From Alphaproteobacteria bacterium (GTDB lineage: Bacteria > Pseudomonadota > Alphaproteobacteria > Sphingomonadales > Sphingomonadaceae): a stretch of 22,590 nt of DNA. Shown piece after piece: positions 8,391-16,414 of this stretch. The notes below the pieces were generated by a model. That model saw only the letters and a program-made list of their open reading frames with translations. It had not been told where the DNA came from and searched no databases. How positions within the stretch are numbered: the stretch's first letter is position 1; each line of letters opens with the position of its first letter. The DNA lies in NCBI GenBank assembly GCA_028293055.1, contig JAQGLD010000020.1, forward strand, positions 1 through 22,590, read 5' to 3'. Both the position numbers and the translations under genes were made by a program.

Positions 8391-9848
8391 TCAGGCGTAG
8401 CGCTCGGCGAGCAAGGCGAGCTGGTCCGCGGGCTCGAGATCTTCCTGATCGGTGAGCCGGGTGGGGTAGGAGCCGGTGAAGCAGGCGTCGCAATATTGCG
8501 GCTCGCCTTCGTCGCGCATGTCCTCGCCGACGGCGCGGTAGAGACCGTCGATCGAGACGAAGGCCAGGCTGTCGGCGTTGATATAATCGGCCATCTCGGC
8601 GACATTCATCTGCGCTGCGAGCAGCTTGGCGCGCTCCGGCGTGTCGACTCCGTAGAAGCAGCTGTGGCGGGTCGGCGGGCTGGCGATCCGCATATGGATC
8701 TCTCGCGCCCCGGAATCACGCAGCATCTGGACGATCTTGAGGCTGGTGGTGCCGCGGACGATCGAATCGTCGATCAGCACCAGCTTCTTGTCGCGGATAA
8801 GGGCGCTGTTGGCGTTGTGCTTGAGCTTGACCCCGAGGTGGCGGACCGAATCGCCCGGCTGGATGAAGGTGCGCCCGACATAATGCGAGCGGATGATGCC
8901 GAGCTCGAACGGGATCCCCGATTGCTGGGCATAGCCAATCGCCGCGGGTACGCCCGAATCGGGCACCGGCACGACGAAGTCGGCATCGACCGGATTCTCG
9001 ATCGCAAGCTCGGCGCCGATCCGCTTGCGGACCGAATAGACCGACGAGCCGTCGACGATGCTGTCTGGCCGCGAGAAATAGACATGTTCGAAGATGCATG
9101 GGCGGGGGCGCACCGAAGCGAACGGGCGATGCGAGCGAAGGCCGCGCTCCGAGACGATGATCAGCTCGCCCGGCTCTACCGAGCGGATGTAGGTCGCTCC
9201 GACCACGTCGAGCGCCACGGTCTCGGACGCGAAAATATACGAATCGCCGAGCTTGCCCATCACCAGCGGGCGGATGCCGAGCGGATCGCGGCAGGCGATC
9301 ATCCCCTCGGCAGTGAGACAGATGAGCGAATAGGCACCCTCGACATGCTTCAAGGCGTCGATGAACCGGTCGAGCAGGGTGCGGTAGGTCGAGGTCGCGA
9401 CAAGGTGGATGATCACTTCGGTGTCGGAGGTCGACTGGAAGATCGAGCCGCGGCGGTTGAGTTCGCGGCGCAGCTTGGTTGCATTGGAGATGTTGCCGTT
9501 GTGCGCAACCGCGAATCCGCCCGAGGCCAGCTCCGCGAACAAGGGCTGGACATTGCGCAGGGCGGTCTCGCCGGTCGTCGAGTAGCGGACATGGCCGACC
9601 GCGGCGGTGCCGGCGAGCCGGCGGATGATGTCGTCCTTGTCGAAATTGCCGGCGACATGGCCCATCGCGCGATGCGAGTGGAAGGTGCGGCCGTCATAGG
9701 AGGTGATTCCCGCGGCTTCCTGGCCGCGATGCTGCAAGGCATGGAGGCCGAGCGCGGCCACCGCGGATGCGGTCTCGGCGTCCCAGATGCCGAATACCCC
9801 GCACTCCTCGCGCAGCTTGTCGTCTTCGAAAGGATGGGTGGTCAGCAT
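8391..9848 (-). CDS. purF: Amidophosphoribosyltransferase PurF
   Basis: A 485-residue enzyme for the first committed step of purine synthesis: PRPP plus glutamine gives phosphoribosylamine. Fifteen residues precede Cys16 (REECGVFG), so this is the Bacillus-type precursor whose propeptide is removed to expose the nucleophile. Four cysteines, Cys251, Cys397, Cys453 and Cys456, fit the 4Fe-4S ligand set of that type, which makes the enzyme oxygen-sensitive. HNGNISN (116-122) belongs to the glutaminase pocket. VLIDDSIVRGTTS (357-369) is the PRPP-binding motif. The ATG is preceded by GAGG at good spacing. An SDR gene follows after 12 bases. There are no other purine genes in the window. Confidence 0.98.
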   Translation of the reverse strand: MLTTHPFEDDKLREECGVFGIWDAETASAVAALGLHALQHRGQEAAGITSYDGRTFHSHRAMGHVAGNFDKDDIIRRLAGTAAVGHVRYSTTGETALRNVQPLFAELASGGFAVAHNGNISNATKLRRELNRRGSIFQSTSDTEVIIHLVATSTYRTLLDRFIDALKHVEGAYSLICLTAEGMIACRDPLGIRPLVMGKLGDSYIFASETVALDVVGATYIRSVEPGELIIVSERGLRSHRPFASVRPRPCIFEHVYFSRPDSIVDGSSVYSVRKRIGAELAIENPVDADFVVPVPDSGVPAAIGYAQQSGIPFELGIIRSHYVGRTFIQPGDSVRHLGVKLKHNANSALIRDKKLVLIDDSIVRGTTSLKIVQMLRDSGAREIHMRIASPPTRHSCFYGVDTPERAKLLAAQMNVAEMADYINADSLAFVSIDGLYRAVGEDMRDEGEPQYCDACFTGSYPTRLTDQEDLEPADQLALLAERYA

Positions 9849-9876
9849 TCGCCCTCGCCCTTGATGGCTGGGCGCT

Positions 9877-9905
9877 CATATAGGCAGGAAGCCCGGCCTT
9901 GTCGC
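9877..9905 (-). promoter_or_regulatory. Possible purF promoter
   Basis: On the minus strand GCGACA (9900-9905, four of six to the -35) and TATATG (9877-9882, four of six to the -10) are 17 bases apart. Transcription would begin near 9870 and leave a leader of about 20 bases that includes GAGG just before the purF ATG. No PurR-type operator or riboswitch fold is recognised in 9849-9994. Confidence 0.3.
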
Positions 9906-9994
9906 CCCATCCCACGGTTTTTCATGACGATTGCGTGTCGCCCGGTCGGATCGACTGGCTTGCCGAGGCATCGCTTCGGTGCAAAACGCGTTTC

Positions 9995-10513
9995 ATGGCC
10001 GAAATGAAGAAATATCTCATCCTGCTTGCCCTCGTCAGCGGTTGCAGCGCCTCCGACAACGGAAACCTCCCCACCGCCAACTCCGCCAAAGAACCTGTTG
10101 CGGCGATACAGACGACCGCGGCGCCGGCGACTCCCCAGGCGGCGCTGACCGGCCTCTACGAAGGCGGCCATGCCGATGCGCCCAGCCAGCTCTGCGTCGT
10201 CGAGAAGAAGAGCGAGACTCGTTTCGGGCTGGTGGTCTGGGGAGCGAATCTGTCTGCCTGCGGGGGCGCAGGAACGATCGAGCGCGACGGCGACCGACTC
10301 CGCTTCAGGATGAGCGGCGACCAAGCCTGCACCGTCGAGGGCCGGATCGATAACGGTACGATACGCTTTTCCGGCCCGGTCCCGTCGGGCTGCTCCTATT
10401 ATTGCGGCGCGCATGTCGGGTTCGAGGGCGTCAGCCTCGCCCGCAAGGGCGGCACGATCGGCGACGCCATGAAGGCGAAAGACCCGGCCGGCGACCCGCT
10501 CTGTGCGGGATGA
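9995..10513 (+). CDS. Small cysteine-rich lipoprotein, function unknown
   Basis: A 172-residue predicted lipoprotein. The N-terminus [17 protein letters not shown] has a positive start, a hydrophobic core and a lipobox ending at Cys17, which would be lipidated and anchor the protein in the cell envelope. A Thr/Ala/Pro-rich linker (about 20-50) follows, then a compact domain beginning LTGLYEGG. That domain contains six cysteines (67, 89, 112, 133, 137, 170) that could form three disulfides. ATG 9995 is chosen because the signal peptide begins there; ATG 10004 (MKKYLI) is equally possible. The frame is open to 9899, but the added residues would spoil the signal peptide. I do not recognise the family. 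It is divergent from purF and upstream of the merR operon, with its own stop 53 bases before merR. Confidence 0.72.
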   Translation: MAEMKKYLILLALVSGCSASDNGNLPTANSAKEPVAAIQTTAAPATPQAALTGLYEGGHADAPSQLCVVEKKSETRFGLVVWGANLSACGGAGTIERDGDRLRFRMSGDQACTVEGRIDNGTIRFSGPVPSGCSYYCGAHVGFEGVSLARKGGTIGDAMKAKDPAGDPLCAG

Positions 10514-10530
10514 TCGCCCCCCTCGGCTCC

Positions 10531-10560
10531 CTTGACGTTGACGTGAACGTTAAGTACCTT
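10531..10560 (+). promoter_or_regulatory. ACGT-repeat palindromic operator overlapping the merR promoter
   Basis: Bases 10531-10554 form a 24-bp palindrome with 20 of 24 positions symmetric; the left half is CTTGACGTTGAC and the right half GTGAACGTTAAG. Three ACGT boxes sit exactly 6 bp apart (10535, 10541, 10547). TTGACG (10532-10537) fits a -35 box, and TACCTT (10555-10560) lies 17 bases further as a weak -10. The palindrome therefore fills the -35 and spacer, the usual place for MerR-family binding. ACGT-rich palindromes are, from memory, typical of LiuR-type MerR regulators of acyl-CoA catabolism. The predicted transcript would begin at the merR ATG. Confidence 0.65.
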
Positions 10561-10566
10561 TGCGAG

Positions 10567-11001
10567 ATGCCGCAGACCGCGCTCCACGCCGATTTCGAAT
10601 CGCCCGAATCCGGCGGCAAGTCTTACGGGATCACCGATCTGTGCGACGAGTTCGAGGTCACGCCCCGGGCATTGCGCTTCTACGAGGATGAGGGCCTGAT
10701 CGCGCCGGAGCGGCAAGGCCTGGTTCGCATCTACAGCTGGCGCGACCGAGCTCGCCTCGCCTGGATCCTCCGCGGCAAGCGAGTCGGTTTCAGCCTGGCC
10801 GAGATACGCGAGATGATCGACCTCTACGATCTCGACGACAATCGCGCCGCGCAACGCCGGGTGACGATGGAGAAATGCCGCGCGCGGGTGGGCCTGCTCG
10901 CCAAGCAGAGGCTCGACATCGATGCGACCATCGCGGAGCTCGAACAATTCATCTTCATGGTCGAGGAAGCCGACGCGGCGACCCGTTCGCGGGGCGAGTG
11001 A
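10567..11001 (+). CDS. MerR-family transcriptional regulator
   Basis: A 144-residue DNA-binding regulator. The winged helix-turn-helix spans about 20-88 ([10 protein letters not shown], then [16 protein letters not shown], then [15 protein letters not shown]). A helical dimerisation segment (about 92-135) follows. It lacks the cysteine pattern of metal- or redox-sensing MerR proteins, having only Cys26 and Cys104. ATG 10567 is chosen because the conserved domain starts soon after and the promoter/operator lies immediately upstream; the frame is open earlier but runs antisense-like through the lipoprotein gene. It is the first gene of an operon with the methyltransferase (7-base gap) and the acyl-CoA dehydrogenase. 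By analogy with LiuR-type regulators it probably controls its own operon in response to an acyl-CoA. The ligand is not shown by the sequence. Confidence 0.88.
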   Translation: MPQTALHADFESPESGGKSYGITDLCDEFEVTPRALRFYEDEGLIAPERQGLVRIYSWRDRARLAWILRGKRVGFSLAEIREMIDLYDLDDNRAAQRRVTMEKCRARVGLLAKQRLDIDATIAELEQFIFMVEEADAATRSRGE

Positions 11002-11008
11002 GGCCGGC

Positions 11009-11968
11009 ATGGCTAGCCGCGCCATGCCCCCGGAGCCGGCCGCCGATTCGCTTCGGCTGATCCTCGGCGACTGCCGCGAAAGGATGCGCGAGCTCGCCGA
11101 CGACAGCATACATCTGATCCTCACCGACCCGCCTTATTTCCTCGACGGCCTCGATAGCGCCTGGCGCAAAGGCAAAGGCGACACGCCGCGGGCGACCGGC
11201 ACGGTCGGCGCTCTCCCGGTCGGAATGCGCTTCGATCCTAAGCAGGGGCCGGCGCTCCAGGCCTTCATGCGCGACGTGGCCGCGGAATGGATGCGGGTGC
11301 TCGCGCCGGGCGGGTTCGCCCTCGTCTTCAGCCAGCCGCGCCTCTCGCACCGCATGGCGGTCGGGATCGAGGATGCAGGCTTCGAGATACGCGACCTGCT
11401 CGCCTGGCGGTTCACCCGAAAGGCGCAGTTCAAGGCCTTCTCCCAAGATCATTTCGTCCGCAAGATGCCGCTCGACGAGGATGGCAAGGCGGCCCTGATC
11501 CGGTCGCTCGAGGGGCGGAAGACTCCGCAGCTGCGCCCGCAATTCGAAGCGGTCGTTCTCGCCCAGAAGCCGCGCGAGGGCACGTTCGTCGCCAATTGGC
11601 AGACCTGGCGGACCGGGCTGATCGATGCCGGATGCAGTCTCGACGGCGGCGCGCCTTCCACCGTGATGACCGTCGAGAAGCCCGATTCGGTGGAGAAGGG
11701 GCCGGCCGGAGGCCATCTGACGCCCAAGCCCGTCGATTTGCTCGCCCACCTCATCCGCCTGTTCAGCGAAGAGGGCCAGATGGTGCTCGACCCGTTCATG
11801 GGATCCGGATCGACCGGAGTCGCAGCCTTGCGCACCGGGCGCCGATGCATCGGCATCGACAAGGAAGAGGCCTATCTAGAGATCAGCCGCCGCCGCGCGG
11901 CCGAGGAAGCGGAACGCGCCGCCGCTGCCCCGCCACCCGATTCCGCGCCCACCGACAGGAAAGCCTGA
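11009..11968 (+). CDS. Orphan beta-class DNA methyltransferase (probable N6-adenine)
   Basis: A 319-residue S-adenosylmethionine-dependent DNA methyltransferase of the N6/N4 family (PF01555-like). Motif order is catalytic DPPY (40-43) first, then a central variable region (about 110-235) that should hold target recognition. [10 protein letters not shown] (236-245) and the SAM-binding [10 protein letters not shown] (261-270) follow, an order that defines the beta class. DPPY favours adenine-N6 methylation. ATG 11009 has GAGG five bases upstream; ATG 11024 is an alternative. The Ala/Glu-rich tail (about 296-319) looks disordered. No restriction endonuclease is nearby, so it is an orphan. It lacks the long C-terminal domain of CcrM, so it is unlikely to be that cell-cycle enzyme. 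It sits 7 bases after merR and one base before the acyl-CoA dehydrogenase, sharing their transcript. Target sequence unknown. Confidence 0.87.
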   Translation: MASRAMPPEPAADSLRLILGDCRERMRELADDSIHLILTDPPYFLDGLDSAWRKGKGDTPRATGTVGALPVGMRFDPKQGPALQAFMRDVAAEWMRVLAPGGFALVFSQPRLSHRMAVGIEDAGFEIRDLLAWRFTRKAQFKAFSQDHFVRKMPLDEDGKAALIRSLEGRKTPQLRPQFEAVVLAQKPREGTFVANWQTWRTGLIDAGCSLDGGAPSTVMTVEKPDSVEKGPAGGHLTPKPVDLLAHLIRLFSEEGQMVLDPFMGSGSTGVAALRTGRRCIGIDKEEAYLEISRRRAAEEAERAAAAPPPDSAPTDRKA

Positions 11969-11969
11969 G

Positions 11970-13769
11970 ATGCCGACTTACACCGCTCCGGTCCGCGAGA
12001 CCCGCTATGTGCTCGATCACGTCCTCGGGCTCGATCGATACTCGAACCTTCCCGGCTTCGAGAATGCGACTCCGGATCTTGTCGAGGCGATCCTCATCGA
12101 GGGCGGGCGGTTCGCCTCCGAGGTGTTGGCGCCGCTCAATCGGGTCGGGGACGAGAAGGGCTGCGTCCGCCACGATGACGGCTCGGTGTCGACCCCTCCC
12201 GGGTTCAAGCACGCCTGGGATCAGTTCGTCGCCGGCGGCTGGACGACCCTCTCGGCGCCCGAGGAATATGGCGGCCAGGGGCTGCCCCAGGTGATCGGAA
12301 CCGCGGTCAGCGAATATCTGCTCTCGGCCAACCAGGCGTTCGAAATGTATCACGGCCTCACCCAGGGCGCGGTCGCCTCGATCCTGGTCAAGGGTTCGGA
12401 CGCGCAAAAGGCGACCTACATTCCCAAGATGGTGTCGGGGGAATGGACGGGTACGATGAACCTGACCGAGCCGCATTGCGGCACCGATCTCGGCCTGCTC
12501 AAGACCCGGGCGGATCCGCAGGCCGATGGCAGCTACAGGATCAGCGGCACGAAGATCTTCATCTCGTCGGGAGAGCACGATCTCTCCGCGAACATCATCC
12601 ACCTCGTCCTCGCCAAGATCGCCGGCGCTCCGGACAGCGTCAAAGGCATTTCCCTGTTCATCGTCCCCAAGTTCCTGGTCAACGACGACGGGACCTTGGG
12701 CGATCGCAATGGCGTGGTCTGCGGTTCGATCGAGGAGAAAATGGGCATTCACGGCAATTCGACCTGCCTGCTCAACTATGACGGGGCAACCGGCTATCTG
12801 GTCGGCGAGTCCGAAAAGGGCCTCGCCGCGATGTTCATCATGATGAATGCTGCTCGGCTCGGAGTCGGGCTCCAGGGCCTCGCCCAGGGCGAAGTCGCCT
12901 ATCAGAATGCGGTCATCTACGCGAAGGACCGCAGGCAGGGCCGGGCGCTGGTCCCGGACCAGCGCGATCCCGACGCCAAGGCCGATCCGATCATCGTCCA
13001 CCCCGATGTCCGGCGCATGCTGATGGAGATGAAGGCGTTCAACGAAGCGGCGCGGGCGCTCGTCCTGTGGGGCGCGCTGCAGGTCGATATCGGCCGCCGC
13101 GCCCAGACCGAGGAAGAGAAGGAGGCGGCTTCGGACCTGCTCGGCCTGCTCACTCCGGTTATAAAGGGCTATCTCACCGACCAGGGCTTCAAGACCGCGG
13201 TCGACGCCCAGCAAATCTATGGGGGCCACGGCTACATCCGCGCATGGGGCATGGAGCAGTTCGTCCGTGACGCGCGCATCGCGCAGATCTACGAGGGTAC
13301 CAATGGAATCCAGGCGCTCGACCTGGTCGGCCGCAAGCTCGGTGCCAATGGCGGCCGCGCGATCCAGGCCTTGTTCAAGCTGATCGGCGAGGAGGTCGCA
13401 GCCGCGAAGGTCGGCGACGGCGAATCGGCGAAGCTCGCGAGCGCGCTCGAAAAGGCTAATGGTGACCTCCAGACCGCGACGATGTGGCTGATGCAGAACG
13501 GCCTCACCAATCCGAATAATGCCGGAGCGGCGGCTTATCCCTATATGACCCTGATGGGGATCGTGAGCCTGGGCCTGATGTGGCTGCGCATGGCGAAGGC
13601 GAGCAGTGCAGCGCTCGCCGACGGCGTGGAGGATGCGGATTTCCACAAGGCGAAGCTGGTCACCGCGCACTTCTTCGCCGAGCGGGTGATGTCGGAAACG
13701 GGATCGCTACGCCGCAAGATCGAAGCGGGTGCGGAGAGCTTGATGGCGCTGCCGGCGGAAGCGTTCTGA
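11970..13769 (+). CDS. Large acyl-CoA dehydrogenase (DmdC-like length class)
   Basis: A 599-residue flavoprotein that introduces a trans-2 double bond into an acyl-CoA thioester and passes electrons to an electron-transfer flavoprotein. An N-terminal helical domain is followed by the FAD-binding stretch [17 protein letters not shown] and by [24 protein letters not shown]. The likely catalytic base is Glu442 in IYEGTNGIQ. About 120 extra C-terminal residues (from 475) place it in the roughly 600-residue class that includes 3-methylmercaptopropionyl-CoA dehydrogenase (DmdC) and long-chain enzymes; the chain specificity cannot be told. It is the last gene of the merR operon, starting one base after the methyltransferase stop, and is followed by a strong terminator. 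The length and motifs appear complete. Confidence 0.93.
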   Translation: MPTYTAPVRETRYVLDHVLGLDRYSNLPGFENATPDLVEAILIEGGRFASEVLAPLNRVGDEKGCVRHDDGSVSTPPGFKHAWDQFVAGGWTTLSAPEEYGGQGLPQVIGTAVSEYLLSANQAFEMYHGLTQGAVASILVKGSDAQKATYIPKMVSGEWTGTMNLTEPHCGTDLGLLKTRADPQADGSYRISGTKIFISSGEHDLSANIIHLVLAKIAGAPDSVKGISLFIVPKFLVNDDGTLGDRNGVVCGSIEEKMGIHGNSTCLLNYDGATGYLVGESEKGLAAMFIMMNAARLGVGLQGLAQGEVAYQNAVIYAKDRRQGRALVPDQRDPDAKADPIIVHPDVRRMLMEMKAFNEAARALVLWGALQVDIGRRAQTEEEKEAASDLLGLLTPVIKGYLTDQGFKTAVDAQQIYGGHGYIRAWGMEQFVRDARIAQIYEGTNGIQALDLVGRKLGANGGRAIQALFKLIGEEVAAAKVGDGESAKLASALEKANGDLQTATMWLMQNGLTNPNNAGAAAYPYMTLMGIVSLGLMWLRMAKASSAALADGVEDADFHKAKLVTAHFFAERVMSETGSLRRKIEAGAESLMALPAEAF

Positions 13770-13775
13770 TTTAGG

Positions 13776-13801
13776 TCCTCCCCGTACCGGGGAGGATTTT
13801 T
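13776..13801 (+). terminator. Rho-independent terminator of the merR operon
   Basis: A perfect 9-bp stem, TCCTCCCCG (13776-13784) with CGGGGAGGA (13788-13796), closes a three-base loop and is followed by five T. It lies seven bases after the acyl-CoA dehydrogenase stop. An outer inverted repeat TTAGGT/ACCTAA (13771-13776 and 13802-13807) flanks it, and the prfC stop codon lies inside the right arm. The element may therefore serve both convergent genes, though there is no T-run on the minus strand. Confidence 0.85.
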
Positions 13802-13803
13802 AC

Positions 13804-15408
13804 CTAATGCCGCTCCCTGATGTTGGCGAACTTCACCTTGGGCCATTCCTGCTGGAATCGGCCGAGCTCCCAGTCGTTGCGGATCAGCAGCACCGCGGCG
13901 CCGTCGGCATCCTCGGCGGCGGCGCCGCGATTGGCGGCGAGGATCTTCTTGAGCTGGTCCGGCTCGTCCGATGTCACCCAGCGGGCAATATCCCAGGGCG
14001 AGGGTTCGAAGCCGAGCTTGAGGCCATATTCGGCCTCCATACGAGTCCCGAGCACATCGAGCTGCAGCGCTCCGACGACACCGACGATCCAGTTCGATCC
14101 GATCGCGGGCTTGAAGATCCGGATGACACCTTCCTCGGCGAGATCTTCGAGGCCCTTGCGCATCTGCTTGGATTTCATCGGATCGTCGAGGCGGATGCGG
14201 CGAAGGATTTCGGGGGCGAAATCGGGCAGCCCGGTGAAGGCGATGTCGCCGCGCTCGCTCAACGTGTCGCCGACCCTCAGCGTCCCGTGGTTGGGAATGC
14301 CGATGATGTCGCCGGCGCGGGCGAGCTCGGCGAGCTCGCGGTCGCGGGCGTAGAAGGTGATCGGGTTCTGGACCGAGAGCGACTTGCCGAGCCGCGAATT
14401 GGTCAGTTTCATGCCGCGCTTGAGGCTGCCCGAGCAGATCCGCATGAAGGCGATGCGGTCGCGATGATTGGGGTCCATGTTCGCCTGGACCTTGAAGATG
14501 AAGCCGGAGACAAGCGGCTCGTCGGGCCCGACCGGACCGCCGCGGGCGGGTTGCGGACCCGGCGGCGGCGCGAAATCGGACAGGCCTTCGAGCAGCTCGT
14601 TGATTCCGAACTGACGCAGCGCGCTGCCGAAGAAGACGGGCGTGAGGTCACCGTTGAGGAAGGCCGCGAGGTCGAATTCGGGGTAGGCGGCCTGTGCCAG
14701 GCCGGCTTCCTCGCGCAGATGCGTCGCGACATCGGCGGGAAGCTCGCGGTCGATCGTCGGGTCATCGAGGCCGGTGCATTTGACGACCCGTCCAGGAACC
14801 GTGCCCTCGCTGCGATCCGCGAGCAGCAGCTGGTCGCCCGCCAGATCGTAGAGGCCATGAAACAGCCCGCCCATGCCGACCGGCCAGTTGCGCGGGCTGA
14901 CATCGAGCTGGAGAGTCTCGGCGACCTCGTCGAGCAAGGCGAAGGGCGACAGGCCCTCGCGATCGACCTTGTTGATGAAGGTGATGATCGGGATGTTGCG
15001 AAGCCGGCAGACCTCGAAAAGCTTGCGGGTCTGCGCCTCGATGCCCTTGGCTGCGTCGATCACCATGATCGCGCTGTCGACCGCGGTCAGCGTCCGGTAC
15101 GTATCCTCGGAGAAGTCCTGGTGACCCGGGGTGTCGAGCAAATTGAAAAGGATATTGTCCTTTTCGAACGTCATCACCGAGCTGGTCACCGAGATTCCGC
15201 GCTGCTGCTCGATCGCCATCCAGTCGGACCGCGCCCGACGGCGGTCGCCGCGCGCGCGGACCTCGCCGGCTTCGTGGATCGCGCCCGCCGAAAAAAGCAA
15301 TTTCTCGGTCAAGGTCGTCTTGCCGGCGTCCGGGTGCGAGATGATCGCGAATGTCCGCCGTTCGGCCACGCCCGCGTCGGCGACCATCGCCGCTATCGCT
15401 TCACTCAC
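13804..15408 (-). CDS. prfC: Peptide chain release factor 3
   Basis: A 534-residue translational GTPase that recycles RF1/RF2 from the ribosome after termination. GTPase motifs are intact: SHPDAGKT (24-31), DTPGHQDF (92-99) and NKVDR (146-150). Switch I EQQRGISVTSSV is typical of RF3. Domains II and III follow (FKVQANMDPNHRDR, VGVVGALQLDV). The start is GTG at 15408, supported by GGGAG six bases upstream and by the normal position of the N-terminus. It converges on the acyl-CoA dehydrogenase, and its stop lies within the flanking repeat of the terminator. In the 113 bases upstream I see no convincing promoter and no small gene. Confidence 0.97.
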   Translation of the reverse strand: MSEAIAAMVADAGVAERRTFAIISHPDAGKTTLTEKLLFSAGAIHEAGEVRARGDRRRARSDWMAIEQQRGISVTSSVMTFEKDNILFNLLDTPGHQDFSEDTYRTLTAVDSAIMVIDAAKGIEAQTRKLFEVCRLRNIPIITFINKVDREGLSPFALLDEVAETLQLDVSPRNWPVGMGGLFHGLYDLAGDQLLLADRSEGTVPGRVVKCTGLDDPTIDRELPADVATHLREEAGLAQAAYPEFDLAAFLNGDLTPVFFGSALRQFGINELLEGLSDFAPPPGPQPARGGPVGPDEPLVSGFIFKVQANMDPNHRDRIAFMRICSGSLKRGMKLTNSRLGKSLSVQNPITFYARDRELAELARAGDIIGIPNHGTLRVGDTLSERGDIAFTGLPDFAPEILRRIRLDDPMKSKQMRKGLEDLAEEGVIRIFKPAIGSNWIVGVVGALQLDVLGTRMEAEYGLKLGFEPSPWDIARWVTSDEPDQLKKILAANRGAAAEDADGAAVLLIRNDWELGRFQQEWPKVKFANIRERH

Positions 15409-15414
15409 GAATAT

Positions 15415-15419
15415 CTCCC
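15415..15419 (-). promoter_or_regulatory. Shine-Dalgarno deciding the prfC GTG start
   Basis: On the minus strand GGGAG is followed by ATATTC and then the GTG start of prfC at 15408. Spacing is six bases, close to ideal. No ATG lies nearby in the frame that would leave the GTPase domain complete. Confidence 0.7.
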
Positions 15420-15521
15420 GGCGCGGCCTCGGCGGCGCTCAAACTGTCTCTGCTCGGAATGACGGACGAACCGTCTGGCCAGCGCGACATAATGGAGCGC
15501 AGGCACTTTTGGTAGGGGCGC

Positions 15522-16313
15522 TCAGCCGACTTCGCGCAGCGCCGCCGGAGCCTGTGGCCTGGCCGCGATTGCCGGCAGCGATTCGATCTCGGGCCGAGCG
15601 AGCAGGAATCCCTGTATGTAGCGTATTCCCAGCCGGGTCAGCGCGTCGAGCTCCGCCTCGGTCTCGACGCCTTCGCCGATGAGAGTGATTCCCATCTCGC
15701 GGGCCATCCGGACGACGCCTTCGATGATGATCCGGCGCGGCAGGCTGGATTCGACGCCGCGGATGAGCTCCATGTCGAGCTTGATGATGTCCGGCTGGAA
15801 GCGAGCGAGCAGGCCGAGCCCGGCATGGCCTGCACCGAAATCGTCGAGCGCGGTGCCGAAGCCCATTTCCTGATAGGTTTTGACGATGTTGGCGACATGA
15901 TCGACATCGACCATCCGCTCATTCTCGGTGAATTCGAAGATAAGCCGTTCGAGCGGCAGGCCGGTTGCCGCGGCGGTCTTCAGCGTCAGCTGGATGCAGG
16001 CGCGCGGCGAGTAGACCGCGTTGGGTAGGAAGTTGATCGACAGTTTTGCCGGCGTGTCGAGAATGCCGGCGCGCACCGCCACTTCGATCGCCTTGACGCG
16101 GCATTGCTGGTCGAACGCATATTTGGTCTCGGGAGTGACCCGTCCAAGCAGCTCGCTGGGTGTTTCCCCGTGCCTGCCGCGGATCAGCGCTTCATAGGCG
16201 AAGGGGAGGCCGGTCTCCATGTCGACGATCGGCTGAAGCGCCATCGTGAAATCGAAGTCGATCGCGGAACCGTCCCGACATCCTGAGCAACCAACAAGCG
16301 CGGGCATCTTCAA
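15522..16313 (-). CDS. Stand-alone EAL-domain c-di-GMP phosphodiesterase
   Basis: A 263-residue cytoplasmic protein made of one EAL domain with no GGDEF, PAS or membrane part. The residues expected for metal binding and catalysis are present: Glu41 (EALIR), Asn94 (SINFLPN), Glu127 (FEFTE), Asp157-Asp158 (DDFGAGHAG), Lys178 (IKLD), Glu214 (EGVE) and Gln234 (YIQGF). It should therefore hydrolyse c-di-GMP, lowering biofilm and polysaccharide output. A CxxC pair (Cys9, Cys12) in a short leader could bind a metal or sense redox state; that is inference. TTG 16313 is chosen over ATG 16307 because AGGAAG lies five bases before the TTG, while the ATG has no spaced ribosome site. It follows pcm after about 100 bases with no obvious terminator. 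Confidence 0.88.
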   Translation of the reverse strand: MKMPALVGCSGCRDGSAIDFDFTMALQPIVDMETGLPFAYEALIRGRHGETPSELLGRVTPETKYAFDQQCRVKAIEVAVRAGILDTPAKLSINFLPNAVYSPRACIQLTLKTAAATGLPLERLIFEFTENERMVDVDHVANIVKTYQEMGFGTALDDFGAGHAGLGLLARFQPDIIKLDMELIRGVESSLPRRIIIEGVVRMAREMGITLIGEGVETEAELDALTRLGIRYIQGFLLARPEIESLPAIAARPQAPAALREVG

Positions 16314-16318
16314 ATCGG

Positions 16319-16324
16319 CTTCCT
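16319..16324 (-). promoter_or_regulatory. Shine-Dalgarno supporting a TTG start for the EAL gene
   Basis: AGGAAG on the minus strand is separated by CCGAT from the TTG at 16313-16311. The ATG two codons later would be 11 bases from the same site, and GAAG abuts it without a spacer. The TTG is thus better supported, giving two additional residues (Met-Lys). Confidence 0.5.
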
Positions 16325-16414
16325 GTTCAGGTCTCCGGATCGTCTTCGCCGGCCAAGCTTAACAAGCCGTTCACAACATGCGATTTCCGCGCGACTGCGA
16401 TACACCTCAGGTGG

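Noticed and set aside
7932..10007. A 691-codon open frame on the plus strand opposite the SDR and purF genes
   Set aside because: It spans two intact minus-strand genes and the purF promoter region. Its composition is that of a shadow frame.
11009..11968. The methyltransferase as CcrM (GANTC cell-cycle enzyme)
   Set aside because: It is shorter than CcrM, lacks the C-terminal DNA-binding extension and has a different sequence around DPPY. CcrM is expected elsewhere in the genome.
11883..13670. A 595-codon open frame on the minus strand under the acyl-CoA dehydrogenase gene
   Set aside because: It mirrors the dehydrogenase gene in a GC-rich genome where antisense stops are rare. Its translation has no recognisable motif, while the plus-strand product is a complete enzyme.
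13807..15462. A 551-codon open frame on the plus strand opposite prfC
   Set aside because: It covers almost exactly the prfC gene, is rich in Arg, Asp and Gly with no family match, and overlaps an intact GTPase.
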